Below are positions 49,026-61,177 of a stretch of DNA of 64,000 nt, one piece after another (the first letter of the stretch is position 1; every line of letters begins with the position of its first letter). Where the stretch lies: contig NC_134754.1 in NCBI RefSeq assembly GCF_050436995.1, positions 9,913,001 through 9,977,000 of the forward strand. The letters are read 5' to 3'. The stretch is from Anticarsia gemmatalis (taxonomy: Eukaryota; Arthropoda; Insecta; Lepidoptera; Erebidae). The position numbers and the translations under genes were made by a program. The notes beneath the pieces are model-generated. The model had not been told where the DNA came from and made no database searches. It saw only the letters and a program-made list of their open reading frames with translations.

Positions 49026-52000
49026 TAACAAAAAACAAAAAAATAGTATTTTTATAGTAAGGATGATATCTTAACCCTTCTGCTCCGTATCTGACTTGTA
49101 ACTAGTCTTGTCGGTCTTACCAAACTAACTGTTATATGTCAAAAGTGGAATTGAGTGGCTAGCGACAACTTAAATAAACCGTTAGACAAATATCCGGACA
49201 ATTTTGTTTTCTTTCTGATTTTCCTTTATTCTAAGCTAAAAGTTAATTCGTGTCGATTAATAAAACGCCTACTTAGTTCTCAGTCTCACCGCCCACGCGG
49301 TTGCTTTTGTTTTGGTTGTCGTAATCAAATATTAATACAGCATAATGCCTGTGCTTCAATGAATTAGTGTGAAGGCAATCCCTCGCGTTGTGTTATTGTT
49401 TGAAAGCCTACATCATTTCATAGTTGGTCAAACGTTGCCTCTTTAGTTTTGTTACTGTGTGGAGCAAATCCGGACCAGTATTAAGTTGTCTTCCCTTACT
49501 TATCCTTTACTGGTCAGTCGGAGGTCCTTTACATTTTGTCGACAAGTTTGTTTAGAGAAGGGATGAAAAGATTTCGGTATATTTATGTTAAATGTTTTAA
49601 ATTATTTGGCGATAAACCGGCTACAGTTACTATTTTTTATTGGTATTAAGTGTATAATCTGATCTTATTATAAATTTGTTAGAGCTATTTATTATCAAGT
49701 ATTCTGATATATAAATGCGATTTATTTTATCTAAGGGAACACAAGTCCTACACTTAAGGTAATTGTTTAATCTCGTAAACATTACCGAAGCGAAGCGGTC
49801 GAAGTCAAGCATCAAAGCAATCTTAGCAATTCATAAATCATAAACTTCCGCCATCAAGTACTAGGCTAGCATAAAACGTAAGCGTGCTCACACACTTAGT
49901 TTGGAAGACGGCACGACGACCTGCCGACCCGCTATGAGAGTGTGAGAAGCAATTTTCCGTTATTTTACACCGAGTTATGGCCGTGACCGCGCGTGAAATG
50001 ACACATCAGAACGCCGGGGACCCAGATATGAGTGCCTTGATTACGTTACCCTAATACGGGGTAAGGAACCGTGGTCCCAAGTTAATGGGGACTGGATTAA
50101 AATAAATAAGACTTTCAATGAATCCTTTTAGGGGAAATAATGATGATTTATTTTTCGTCTAATCTCGAAGTTATATCGTATGAAAAGCTGTCGTCTAGTT
50201 GGCAATTGTACAAAATATATTGTACAGAGGCAATTTCAAAGCTTAGTATTTTTGATACAAAGAAAATACAAAAGGTCTAAAGCTAGCACGCTAAGGCAGG
50301 CGGCAGGAGGCACTTACAGATTTCTTTTATTGTGCTTATTTCTTTCTATATTGGACGAAAAATATATTGTTTTTTTTTGTATCCAAGTAATGTTTGGGCA
50401 ACTTGTTATTGGTATACTATTTTTATGTAACTATTTTGATTTTCTCAGCGATTATGCCTATTATTATTTAAACCTATTTTTTTTCCAATTTTCTCTAAAG
50501 CAATGCAAACTTCATAGCAATTATTTTAAAAATGTTCGCGCTCTGACAGTCGTCGAAGAGTTGTATTAATGGAACGTTAAATTGAATCATTCGGCGCTAA
50601 GTGAACACCGTGTATAAGCAACTTCACTTTATTGAAACACCCTTTATGAACGTGTCAAGTGTTTTCAGAAATAGCTTCTGTACGATTTTGTATCGGAAAT
50701 AGTAATATTTGTTCATGTTATATCTTGAAATAGATTGCAGTGATTAATAACTTTGACTTGCTTTGTGCTTATGTCATTTTTTGGGTTAGAAAATTTCTTC
50801 CATTTTATTAACTGTTGATTGTGTTGGTCAGTGTTATTCCACTGAATTAATTAGTGGTTGACTGAAATGTAGAGGGTTTACAAAACCTGTACTGGAACTT
50901 CAGGTTTAAGTAAATAAACAAATAAAATCTTAGTGTCCTCAATATTACTTTGGTATGAAACAAGCAATTATGTCTAAATATTACTCTTATTTTAATCTTC
51001 ATCCTGTCATTCAAGTTTCACATACAAAGACATGGTATGTAGATAAAATAAACATACTATCGTATATTCACCTAAAATAACTTGATTTAGTTATATTTTT
51101 ATATCAGGAAGTAATAACGTTTCCAATGTCGTCCGGATTCATCGAAACGTATAAGTCAATAACTTTTTATATTTCGACTTTCACTTGCATTTGCACACAT
51201 TTCTTTCTGATAATAAAATATTTGCATTTTTTATTGATTGAGCGTCCCGTATACCCGTATTGTGGATATCAATGCACAATGCATATGTTTTGATAAAGAG
51301 CCCTTATTTTAATATCCAATTTAGTGGTCATATAAATCACTTTCTTTTAGTTTATAAGGGTGTTTATGCAGCTTTTCTGTCATATAATGTAAGTGCATTA
51401 ATTGTTAAGGTTTTGCAAAAAGTCAGAAAACAAAAATAATGTACAGCAAATTTTCGACAAAATTGCGTAAGAGGTAAATAATACACGTAGATACAGGAAA
51501 ATTATTGTAATTTTGTTTTTAAATAACAGACTCTTAATGTAAAATATTTTTATTTCCGAATATTTAGAAATATAGAAATGGCCGTCTGTATTAGGAACAA
51601 ATTTTTTTTTTTTAATATTGAAAACACTTTCTTTGATTTTCACTCGAATGTAAGTAATTAGGTATACGCTAGAAGCTTTTATACCCTAATGGCAAATGAA
51701 TAAGTAATACATAAATAACATGTAAACAAGATTTCTCATATAAGTCAATAAACATTTCGTAGGTAGAAAGGTCAACAACCTTTCTTATGTTTATAAAGAA
51801 TGTACATTCATATGGAATTATTCTGTTAATGTCTCTTTTTACTACAAATGGTGTAAATGTGTTTGTGTGATAAACCGCCTACACAAGGACCTGTTTTGGT
51901 TATTTGGCTCTATAAATAAATTCACCTTACTAAGTAATTTGTTAGGACACTTGTACTTATCTAGGTTTATTTTGTGAATAAAACTAAGTGATTCATACTT

Positions 52001-54359
52001 ATGTATCGTGAAGTTGAGTTTAAGACATATTTTACTAATTCATGTATATGTAAATGTAAAATAATTAAACGTTTACGAATTTGAATAAGATATAAGATTA
52101 ACTTAATAATAAACCTATTTCGAAGTTAAACTTTAAAACATGCAAAAATCAGACTAAAAAAAAAACAGGCTGTATAAAAAAGGGGTTGACCTAAAACCGT
52201 GTCCCATAAATATCTGCCGATAGGCTGTCTGCCAAGTCCATTAATAAACTGCCTCTACGAGTGATATACTTCACTTGCCTTCTAAATAACGCTAGTTTGA
52301 GTGTCACTTCGATAGTTTACGAGTATGACGTCTAATTAAGTTTGCGTTTTCAGTTATAAAACATTTGTGCTCGAAATTTAATTGTACTCGAAAAACTATA
52401 AACATGCAAACTACTATACGTCATAATCAAAATAAACAAAGAAAGGTGACAATGTGTCGAAAGAGACCGATAAAATGACATGACTTAGTTCGTAGGTTTG
52501 TAATGATCCGAGTATAGAGTAATTACTGCCCAACACAGTGACGAATAGATTTGACTGTTATGACTTTCAGACTTGTAACAAAAACTTTTTGTCTTGCCTA
52601 GCAACGGCACGATTTGAGTTAGTACCATTAATTGTAGTTTCAAGTTGTAATTTTATATCTAATAAGTGAAAAAGATTTTTACTCCGAGTTTATATGAGTG
52701 CAAATGAACTTAGACATAACCATAAACAAAGATTTATAACAATACCTTACAACATTAGACCCTACAATAATAGTGGTCACCGTTTTTCAACATTTGCCAT
52801 TGATTCTACAATTGCTGGTAAAGGGTCAGGAAACAATATTTTTAAAATCACTACGAATTGTTTTGACGAAAAAATCAAGTTAGGATCAAAACATTTTGAA
52901 AAGCAGATGGTGTTATGACCCAGAGCAGTCTATTGTCTCGCCATATTTATTAATATTGGAACCATAACAGTAGTCTCCGTTATTTTCAAATATTTGCCAC
53001 CGTATACAGCAAATATACAACAAGACCTCGCTATTTCGCGCACCGTGTTTGGCAAAGAAACAGTTAGCCCTATTCTTCTGTAAAAGGAAATAAACTACAT
53101 ACCAACGTTCTCTCATAGAATAAACAGAGACTTGGCATTTTACTATTCACAGTAACATAATGTATTCATTATTAATGAAATGTAGGGCGATTCTCTGTAG
53201 AAGCTAGTGCTCCCTTTGAATCTGATGAAAAGGAAGTGAAATCGGGTTAGACGTGTTGCGGGCCACAATGTGCCTTGAGAGAGTCGATGGTGAATAGTTT
53301 TATGTTAAATTTAAAGCTATTTCTAGTAGCTTTGTTGCGTTCCGTTGCAGTAAAGCTGGTGTGCGATATCCATCAGCTCGTAAAGAAACATTTACTAATC
53401 TGTAATAGCATTGAGTGAAGTTGTAAGGTTAGTTCTAGGAGTTTCATTCAATTTAAAATTATTTTACACATTGTTTCGTTTTGCTTGAGCTTTGTAGCAG
53501 ATTGAACTTTGCCTACTAATGGAATAACTTGGAAAAAAGACGGATTGATTAATTATCAAAATACATCACGTTTATCTCAGAAACTAAAAAAAACTTGAAA
53601 TATATGATACACTGGTAGGAGCCCAGGTGGTATGAGCCTTCATAACTTAATTTAGGTAGAAATGTAAGCGCCTCATTAACAGCAAAGTGATATTACCATA
53701 TTGTATATCAGCATATAGTCTAACGTATTTAGACCATAATTAGTGAAACGCTAAATTTAATCGATTATTACAAACTAATTGTCTATACGCGCCGAGCTTG
53801 AATACGCTAAACGGATTAAATTATCATTGTTATTGACGAACTGATTAAGGCTTGCGTTTCGGAGCGGCGATTTGATACTATCGATATCCGGCTAGCTATC
53901 GACTAATTTTGTAGGACTCTCTATAACGGGCACCGTAGGAACTCATTTTTGAATACATTCTTAATATCAAACTTTCGATACTCATTGTTACTTTATTTAA
54001 ATTAATAAAATTATTTTATTAATTCGTTAAAATAATAAAGAAGTATTTTAAGGAATCGCTAAGAAATCCTGCACCTTTCAAGATCTTGATCAGAAGCTTT
54101 CTTTAGTTAGTGTATAGTACTAATTTAAATTATGGTAAAAGAGAAATACAGGGAAAATAATGTTTTATCTAAAGCAGTAGCAAATTTCGAGCTTAAGGCA
54201 GACGTTTATTGTGTTTAAATTCGTTATAAATTAACGTTATCACCACCACAATTCATCACGCCGGACCAATTGTAACGAGAAATTGATCGTTTTCTCCGAT
54301 CACCGATAATACCGTATTTTATCCATATCCTATGAACGGGAAAGTATGTCTCTTTGTTA
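49026..54359. other. AT-rich stretch including the longest open frame
   Basis: The 129-codon frame at 50180-50569 (+) is the longest here. Its second half is F/Y/L-rich, with no domain or catalytic motif, and its length is about what chance gives. A GC-richer patch at 49880-50095 (GTGACCGCGCGTGAAATG, GAACGCCGGGGACCC) has no frame or repeat I recognise. Confidence 0.4.
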
Positions 54360-54543
54360 CGCTTTTATGACTAAACTGTTGAACCAAATTTGATGAAATT
54401 TTGCAAAAGACCGTGGGCACAAAGATATTATATGGAGATATGTTATAATGGTGCATAAAGACCTATGCTATTATTTTCTAAATTCAGCCCCTAAAGGGCT
54501 AAAATAGGGGGAGTTCGCAAGTGGAGCCGTGGGTCAGCTAGTT
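54360..54543 (+). repeat. LINE-tail-like repeat with terminal AGCTAGT
   Basis: AACTGTTGAACCAAATTTGA, TGAAATTTTGCAAAAGACC, AAATAGGGGGAGTTCGC and GTGGAGCCGTGGGTCAGC follow the order of a retroposed tail ending AGCTAGTT. It is the best-preserved 3' end of the group that includes 1581-1717 and 28062-28205. Confidence 0.55.
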
Positions 54544-57500
54544 ATCAACTAAATGTGTCCATTTAACTCCGAAACTTATGAATTACATGTTAAGTTTTAC
54601 AAAGTTACATCCCAAATCGAAGGGTTTTGGGTCCTTTTGGTACAATAACTTGTAGTATTATCGGCAGATTTCCATGCAGATATTAATAGACAAATTATAT
54701 GTACGATCTTGGGTACCAATGTGGGAATTTGGGGGTATCTGTTTAGTTTGTATGGGAAAATAAAAGGTTCAAATCAGATTTGTAGCTGCAAGTTTTCGGA
54801 TCCCATCGTAAATAAATTTATCGGAAGTAGAGTTGGAACGACTAGTTTTGATCGACAAAAGTGTCGAAAGTATCAAGAATTTTGTCCGGTGTATATCTAT
54901 TAATAGTCAATTGGCGTTAAATATCTTTGTAAGATAAACTTACGAGGTTTCTGCGTCACATCCTCAATGATTTTCTAAACGTCTGATGGAGCGTGTCATC
55001 AGTTTCCGCTATAAATATATTGACGCAGATCCGTATATATTATCTTATCGTAATTACCGAGATTTGTAGCGATACGATAAATCATTCCCATCACTTCTTT
55101 AACGACATCCACTGGAAAGTAGTTTTCAAAGACAGGCATTCAAATTAAATGTCTTTTATTGGTTTTATAGTGCATTTTGAGAAATTTTACGGATTTAAAA
55201 TGTCATTTATGGCTAAAAATGGTTTTAATTTATTTGCGCGTTTCGTAAAGTGTGCTAGAATGCACTTCATACTCGTATTTTCTAGGTGGTCTCACTTAAA
55301 AGTACGTATTCTCATAGAAATAAAATTTATGTTTGCAGGTATCTAATAAAAGTGTGCCAGAGTAAAGTAGCACTTAAAACTGCGCTATTAAGATTTATTA
55401 CTGATCTTTTACACAACCCAAGCACTTGTGTCATTTTTATATAGAAGTCTGTACTTACATAATCTATCGCTCTGCCAAAATTCCAACTTAATTGGTTCAG
55501 TAGTTTAGATCTGAGGGATATTTTTATTTGAACGTTGACTGAAGTCAACGTTCAAATAATTATTGTTCCAGGTCATAATAAACTGCGGATATGAAATGGA
55601 AATATTATGTATGAAACCTAAAATTCCCATTATATCTGTCTGAAACAGAATTTTAATGATAGAAAACCGTATATTTTAATTAAGTGCTTTGAACCATTTG
55701 CGGTTGTTGACGTGCGTTACGAATATTTATATACAAAACATTATATTAATTGTGTTTGAATGCCAATTACCCCTGTTTAATAAATGACACTGACAATAAC
55801 AGTTGTTCATACTCATTGATATGATTTGTGAAATGTTTATTTATTTAAATTGTTTATAAATTTAAATACGTATCGAAATTTTACGCGTTCGTTTTTAGAA
55901 TAGGCTGTAAATAGGTGCTTTTAGACTTAAGACACCTAGAATGTAGCCGGCATTGGCAATACTTACTGTAAACTAATATCTGCGGTTGATAAAAATGTGA
56001 TAATAAAAATGGGAAAAAGTTCTGTATAGTTAGCACATAATTTTTATCCAGAAAAACAATTGTATTGGATACACAAAGCAGGGCAGTAATAACTTTACCC
56101 CGATTTTTATGTCGTTAAAATAAAAAGTGAAATCTCAAGTGGGTGTGTAATATACTATTACAGTATAAATGAAACTAAATAATTAAAACAATTGTCTTTT
56201 TTTTTTAATTATCAAAAAGCAAAGTTCGTCTCTATTTCATAATTCCCGTATTCCAATTAGAAATTTATATTTAGCCGTTAAAGAACTTTTCATTGTGGCG
56301 GCGGCTTCGCCTGGCTTATTAAGGCTCCTCTAAACAATTGACAAGTAGACGGGTTGCAGACGCTGGTTTATATTCATAACAGATCGATAACAGAAGGTTT
56401 AAGTAAACAATAGGTACGAACAGTTACAAATACAGGCTTGAAACTCGATCTGGGACTAATTGGAGTTGAATTTTGAGAGGTGAGAAGTTAATATCATTAG
56501 TTTTGAGTCTTGTAAGGCTTGGTTACAATGTCTTTTGTATTAAAAACGGTATTTATTTATGATGAACAGTGTTTAGTTAAATTTTTGATAGAAAAAAAAA
56601 AAAATTATTGATGACAGCAAGAAACTATTTTATGTTTTTGTATCCGATTGCATGACAAAAAATAATTACACTTTGAGAAGGTTGTTATAGTCTTTAACAG
56701 TGGAATATGTAATATTCAATTTATACACCTACATATCTTCACATGTCTATTCCTACTTCAATCATTTTTTAGTTATAACAGTCGTCCATATTAAGGAAAA
56801 TCAGTGTTATAGAGTCAGACATTGATATTATATTAATAACGTTACATAAAAACAAATTTCAATCATCTTTCTCCCAAAATAACTTCTAATAGATAAATAA
56901 TAGACATAACAAATTGACGACTGTTCCAAAGGTACTTTTATAATTTTATTGTAGTTACAACGCCGATTTTGTTCTATGAAGATTAATGATGAACGATTTC
57001 GCCCCAGCAATGGATTATCCGTCAGGCGAAATTCTCACAACAATCAACTATAATTTGCGAAGATAGGTGTTATTTTCCTAATACATCGGTTGCATTGTGA
57101 TTAGTGTTTTATTAAAGGAGCACGTGAGAAATGTGTCAAGTAATTTCTGGGCCAGGTGTTTATTAAATTACAGGTATTGAATTATGATATTTATTTAAGT
57201 CTTATTCTCGATTGTTCGGGAAGTAAGTAGTTGGTGGAACCAGGAGGAAGGAATTATTAAAAAACAAACAAGAAGTGAATTCATAATGTGTTATTGGCTA
57301 TCTTAAACATGTTTTCTTTAACCCATTAATTTAGGAAATTAGGGCAGATTATTTTATGTATCAGTATATGATCCAAGCTGCTTTGTTTACGAGCTTTGGT
57401 TTTTATTCTAAGAGAACACAGTTTAATGAACAATCACATAATTATGTTCATTTCTCCAAAGTTCATTTTAATAGGAAGATTAACCTATGTATCAAACGCT

Positions 57501-58795
57501 AACAATGATATGTGTCTTCTATACTTAATACAAATGAAACACCTATTCAATGTTTACGAATATTTTGAGCTAATAAATGGTTTATAAAAGCAGCAAATCC
57601 TTTTGACCTTTTGCCCCCAAATATTCCATCAATATTTCCCAAACTTGATATAAACCAGTGTAACGGAAGACGCGTTAATAACGCCTGCAGGCATTACCGT
57701 GTGCTGCCAAACTCAACCAAACATCCCCTAGTTAAATTTAGCTAGAATTGAATTACCGAAGGATGGGCTAGACTACGCGAAAATAAGATTGCCAATGGGT
57801 ATTGGTTCAGGGAATTATAATAGTTTTTCGTGTGGATTGCAATTTTTCGGTCCGAGTTCATTTGCTGTAGTGTTTATAATTTGATTATTTTGGATTATAG
57901 TGATTGCGTTCTTTGTCTGGCTAATGTAATAAGACTTTGCTTGAATTAATAATCAGGTCATTGTCATTATTGTACAAATGTTATTGTCGTGTACATATTT
58001 ATTTATTTATCAGGCTAAAATACCTGAAAGCGTTATACGATAATATTTCTGATTAACCGCATTAAATGATATCATCCAGACTTGAAGTCTCTGCCTATTC
58101 AGTCGGTCAGTCAATGATCACGAATTTTTGACAGTTTTTTTGTCTTAGCAATCAGCGTTTTTATCTTACACAATACGAGCATGCAAACATCCAGCCAGCA
58201 AAAACACCAAACAATAAGAAACACTTATCACTATGGGTGCAATTTTCCTCACGTTCCCACAAAATCTAGCACCGGTATATTGATGGCTACGTAAACACGA
58301 AATGCATTTAAGACTCAAGTAATTTCCCAACAATGTAACATCTATACGGGCTTTTCCGTAATCGTTTGAGACGCTACATCACCAATACGAACCATCCGAA
58401 GTCTGGCAACTTAGTGTTACAATGTTTGTACGAGGTTTGAAGCGCCTAGAGGCCTTTAACTGGGCTGAACGACTGCACTGTTGACGATAAGTGTGGCCGA
58501 CTTTAAATTGCAGCAAGTAGATAGCATGCTCAGAGTAGAAATAGTCGCACATCTTTGTACTGCTTTTAAAAAAAGACTTAGTTGTCATGATCGTTTAAAT
58601 ATCACGATTTAATTTATGATATACCTTGCTTTGCATGACATTTATCTTAGAAGTCTTATATACATATAAGTGTCCATATTTTTTGGCGGGACATATTTGA
58701 CCCAGGAACCTTACTTAAAAAAATGAACGACATTATCTTAAATTCATTGATAAATTTCCCTTTTTAGTTTGACTACAACCCACCGTAATATTATA
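54544..58795. other. AT-rich non-coding stretch
   Basis: TTAATTGGTTCAGTAGTTTAG at about 55489 (21 bases; core TTGGTTCAGTAGTTTAG) is another LINE-tail word, next to the hairpin at 55524. A GC patch at 56295-56360 (GTGGCGGCGGCTTCGCC) is unassigned. No gene is recognised. Confidence 0.45.
55524..55559. repeat. Perfect 16-bp hairpin with TGAA loop
   Basis: TTATTTGAACGTTGAC pairs with GTCAACGTTCAAATAA around a 4-nt loop, directly after a LINE-tail-like stretch. Long perfect stems with tiny loops are unstable in DNA, so this one is probably young. Confidence 0.8.
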
Positions 58796-58880
58796 TGCTT
58801 TGGCATAATGTTAATCACTATAATTTAAGGGAGAAAATAACGTACAGTATAGTGGCTCTCAATAGTTTTCAACTGAGATT
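58796..58880 (+). repeat. Dispersed repeat, copy 2 of 2 (partner 38933-39020)
   Basis: TGCTTTGGCATAATG, TTTAAGGGAGAAAATAACG, TACAGTATAGTGGCTCTC and TCAACTGAGATTCA match the 38.9-kb copy. Here it is followed by the 71-nt hairpin and the three-copy repeat, suggesting one element spanning 58796-59050. Confidence 0.6.
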
Positions 58881-58914
58881 CATAGCCCCCCTATAGAAAA
58901 TCGACTCGATTCCC

Positions 58915-58985
58915 TATACTCAATACTGTTGGGTATCGAAAGATTGAATCAATATCAATCTTTCGATACTCTACAATAGTGTATA
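58915..58985. repeat. 71-nt long-stem hairpin, pre-miRNA-like
   Basis: The core stem GTATCGAAAGATTGA (58933-58947) pairs perfectly with 58955-58969 around a 7-nt loop. Pairing continues outward with few mismatches to TATAC/GTATA, giving about 33-35 paired positions. The dimensions suit a pre-miRNA, but it lies between two dispersed-repeat segments, so a MITE or repeat-derived hairpin is equally likely. Confidence 0.6.
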
Positions 58986-59050
58986 TTTAAAATGTACAGC
59001 AACAATAGATTCCGCGGCGCCCCCTAGAGGCGTTGATCACGTTTTCATAC
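58981..59050 (+). repeat. Short dispersed repeat, copy 3 of 3
   Basis: ATATTTAAAATGTACAGCAA, CAATAG, CCCCTAGAGGCGTTGATCAC and GTTTTCATAC align with 2190-2259 and 27691-27763. Confidence 0.5.
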
Positions 59051-59084
59051 AAAAAAAATCACAAATTCAAAACTTGTGGAAGCA

Positions 59085-60381
59085 TACGAGGGTTGATCCA
59101 AAAGTAATGATAACGGAGGTGATACACGATGATTACAGTGAAAAAAATGATTACATTTTTTACATAGTCTCATAACAAGTTAATAAAACCAATTGATCTC
59201 TTTTTTAAACCCATTTTTCCCATAGAAATACCTTATCTTGCAAAACTCTCCCAAAATGCCCTAAAATCACTAGTCACTTCGCGATTGTCGCCAAATTTTT
59301 TGCCTATGAAGTGTTTTTTTCAAAATTTCATTTGATAAAATTACCTAAGAGATGGATCTAGCAAATAGGATGGGTGATCGAGCAATCCGAAAGCCGTTTC
59401 TTGAATGGCAGCCACCGCAACTGCGACCTTGTGAGCCAGAGCTGGTCTTGGTGAAACAGCATTCCAGCTCACACTTTCCTGTGTTTTTTTTTCATGATAG
59501 CTTCCTGTAATCTTCGTATTTGGTATTTTTAATAAAAGCCTATTATAATAGCTCTCTTATTCAATTATTTTACTGAAGTGATTCTTTCAGTGTTTTGAAA
59601 AAAACACGCGGGAATCAAACATCGACCTTGAAACCTTGAATTTCTCCTTTGTTGGTGAGAAGGCTCTTTTCCAAGTCATGGATAGTTGTTTTGTTTTGGG
59701 ATCAAAATGGTGGGTTTTTGACTGGTCTATTGTCAAATAACGCGACAAAAAAGTCCTTGATCCGTTTGGAACTTTCCAAGATTCACCCTCGAAATGTCGA
59801 CACGTTTTCGCTTTCGTTCGCCTTTTAACATTTTCGGTTCCTGAGGCGCGGAAACGTTTTTCATGAGGAACTTGTTAGAGAAGACCCTTAAAATGCTGCC
59901 CATATGAAATGTCTATAATCTTAGCTACATATTTGATGGTCATTCTTTGATCTGCTAACACAATATCTCCAACTTTTTTGACGTTATCTTCAGTAAGGGC
60001 GGTGGAAGGCGTTTTCTTGCGATGTTCATCTTCAATTGAAGTTCTTCTAATCTAGAACTCTTTTCTGCAACGTGTAACTATAGGAAAAAGAAAAAACAAA
60101 GTCCCCCGATGACAGCAACAAGTCGCAATGTACTCCTTTAGTGGATTTTTTTTTCAGTGGAGGGCATTGACTTATTGCTCTAATGACGTTTTTTTACATT
60201 TTGATGTTTTCTCTGCGACAGCTCCCATTCAAGTGAATGTATTTACCAAATTACTTGGACTATTGATATGATTTTTTTACCCCGAGGTAGTGAATCTATA
60301 AGGAAGCCAAAAAAATAGTTTTTGTATATTTGCGACGACTACAAGTAGCCGATTATCATTACTTTTGGATCGACCTTCGTA
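59085..60381 (-). mobile_element. mariner-family transposon, intact ends, dead transposase
   Basis: Terminal inverted repeats CGAGGGTTGATCCAAAAG... (from 59087) and CGAAGGTCGATCCAAAAG... (reverse complement ending 60379) are flanked by TA on each side (59085-59086, 60380-60381), the mariner target duplication. The 1,293-bp length is normal for mariner. The transposase lies on the minus strand in pieces: SMTWKRAFSPTKEKFKV (about 59675-59625), FHQD (second catalytic Asp region, about 59460), AAIQETAFGLLDHPSY (just before the third Asp; usual form HPPYSPDLAPSD), and KFGDNREV near 59300. Frameshifts and stops separate them, so it cannot make transposase. Confidence 0.9.
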
Positions 60382-60979
60382 CTGTAATTTCCTAACGACG
60401 TTAGCAGGAAAGATGTGCTTTTGTAAAGAGACGGCACTTCGATACAAATACACGGTATAGTTAGTGACAAGTTGCAACGCCAGAGATTGCAGTCGTTCGT
60501 TAGTTACACTGTAGATAGTTTAGACGTTGAAGGATGCTGCTGTCTCGGTGAATTGAAGTTGAAAGAATCAGATTGTTGCTGTATTTCTAAGCTGAACGAT
60601 TTATTGTTGAGGTGGAGGATTACTCTATTTTATATAGCTGCTTGTAAATTGTAAACTCGTAGAATCCGATGAAGAAGTTATTATAAGTATTTAAATGAGT
60701 GATCTTTCGTCCCGTGTAATTTTTTTTTAAATATTGGTATTTAAGAAAGATTCCGTAAAAGCAGTAACAGGCAGGCAAATTATTTTTCTATAGTCGAGCA
60801 ACTATTCAAGAAATCATTGACGTTTTTAAAAGTAAATGGACACAGGATCTGTGAGAAATAAAACGATATATTGGAATAAGAAAAAGTCTATACTAAATGA
60901 ATTTAAATTTGCATTTACTAACCTTGTTAAAATGTAGTTACATTAAAGTTATAAAATAATTTCCTTCAAAGCTCTCTTC
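60382..60979. other. AT-rich stretch beside the mariner
   Basis: Short frames at 60472-60654 have no recognisable content. The stretch ends in the pyrimidine tract before 60986. Confidence 0.4.
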
Positions 60980-61051
60980 CTACAGTCCAAAGAAGTCCCC
61001 ACAGTCGTTCATAATCAGCATCTTCCCGGCGGGCATTTCCTCGCAACTCAT
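60980..61051 (-). CDS. Coding-like island, minus-strand reading of 23 codons
   Basis: On the minus strand, ATG at 61051 to TAG at 60982-60980 gives 23 codons ending NDCGDFFGL. About three quarters of third positions are G/C, and the GC-rich patch coincides almost exactly with this frame, as expected of a short conserved exon or a start or terminal exon. An in-frame TGA lies two codons upstream, so it needs either its own ATG or an acceptor at the weak TTGATTGAG|AC. I do not recognise the peptide. The plus-strand alternative is listed separately; at most one is likely real. Confidence 0.25.
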   Translation of the reverse strand: MSCEEMPAGKMLIMNDCGDFFGL

Positions 61052-61177
61052 GTCTCAATCAATTATCATTACAGTATTCACGGTCGCACTGATTATCCCT
61101 CATGGGTTAAAATCGTGTCTGATAAATACATATCAAACGAGGAAGTATTAACTGGTTTTCTAACTGAACTAAGATGA
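60986..61177 (+). CDS. Candidate terminal exon, plus-strand reading of 63 codons
   Basis: A strong acceptor (GCTCTCTTCCTACAG, ending 60985) is followed by 63 open codons to TGA at 61175-61177. The peptide is varied, with LPGGHFLATHVSINYHYS early and YPSWVKIVSDKYISNEEV later, and is not low-complexity. It starts without a Met, so it would be spliced on. The chance of 63 open codons in one chosen frame is about one percent, but many acceptors exist in the window. Codon third positions are less biased than on the minus strand. No family is recognised. Confidence 0.25.
   Translation, partial: SKEVPTVVHNQHLPGGHFLATHVSINYHYSIHGRTDYPSWVKIVSDKYISNEEVLTGFLTELR

Noticed and set aside
50180..50569. 129-codon open frame, longest in the window
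   Set aside because: No motif, biased F/Y/L second half, and about one frame this long is expected by chance in 64 kb of such AT-rich DNA.
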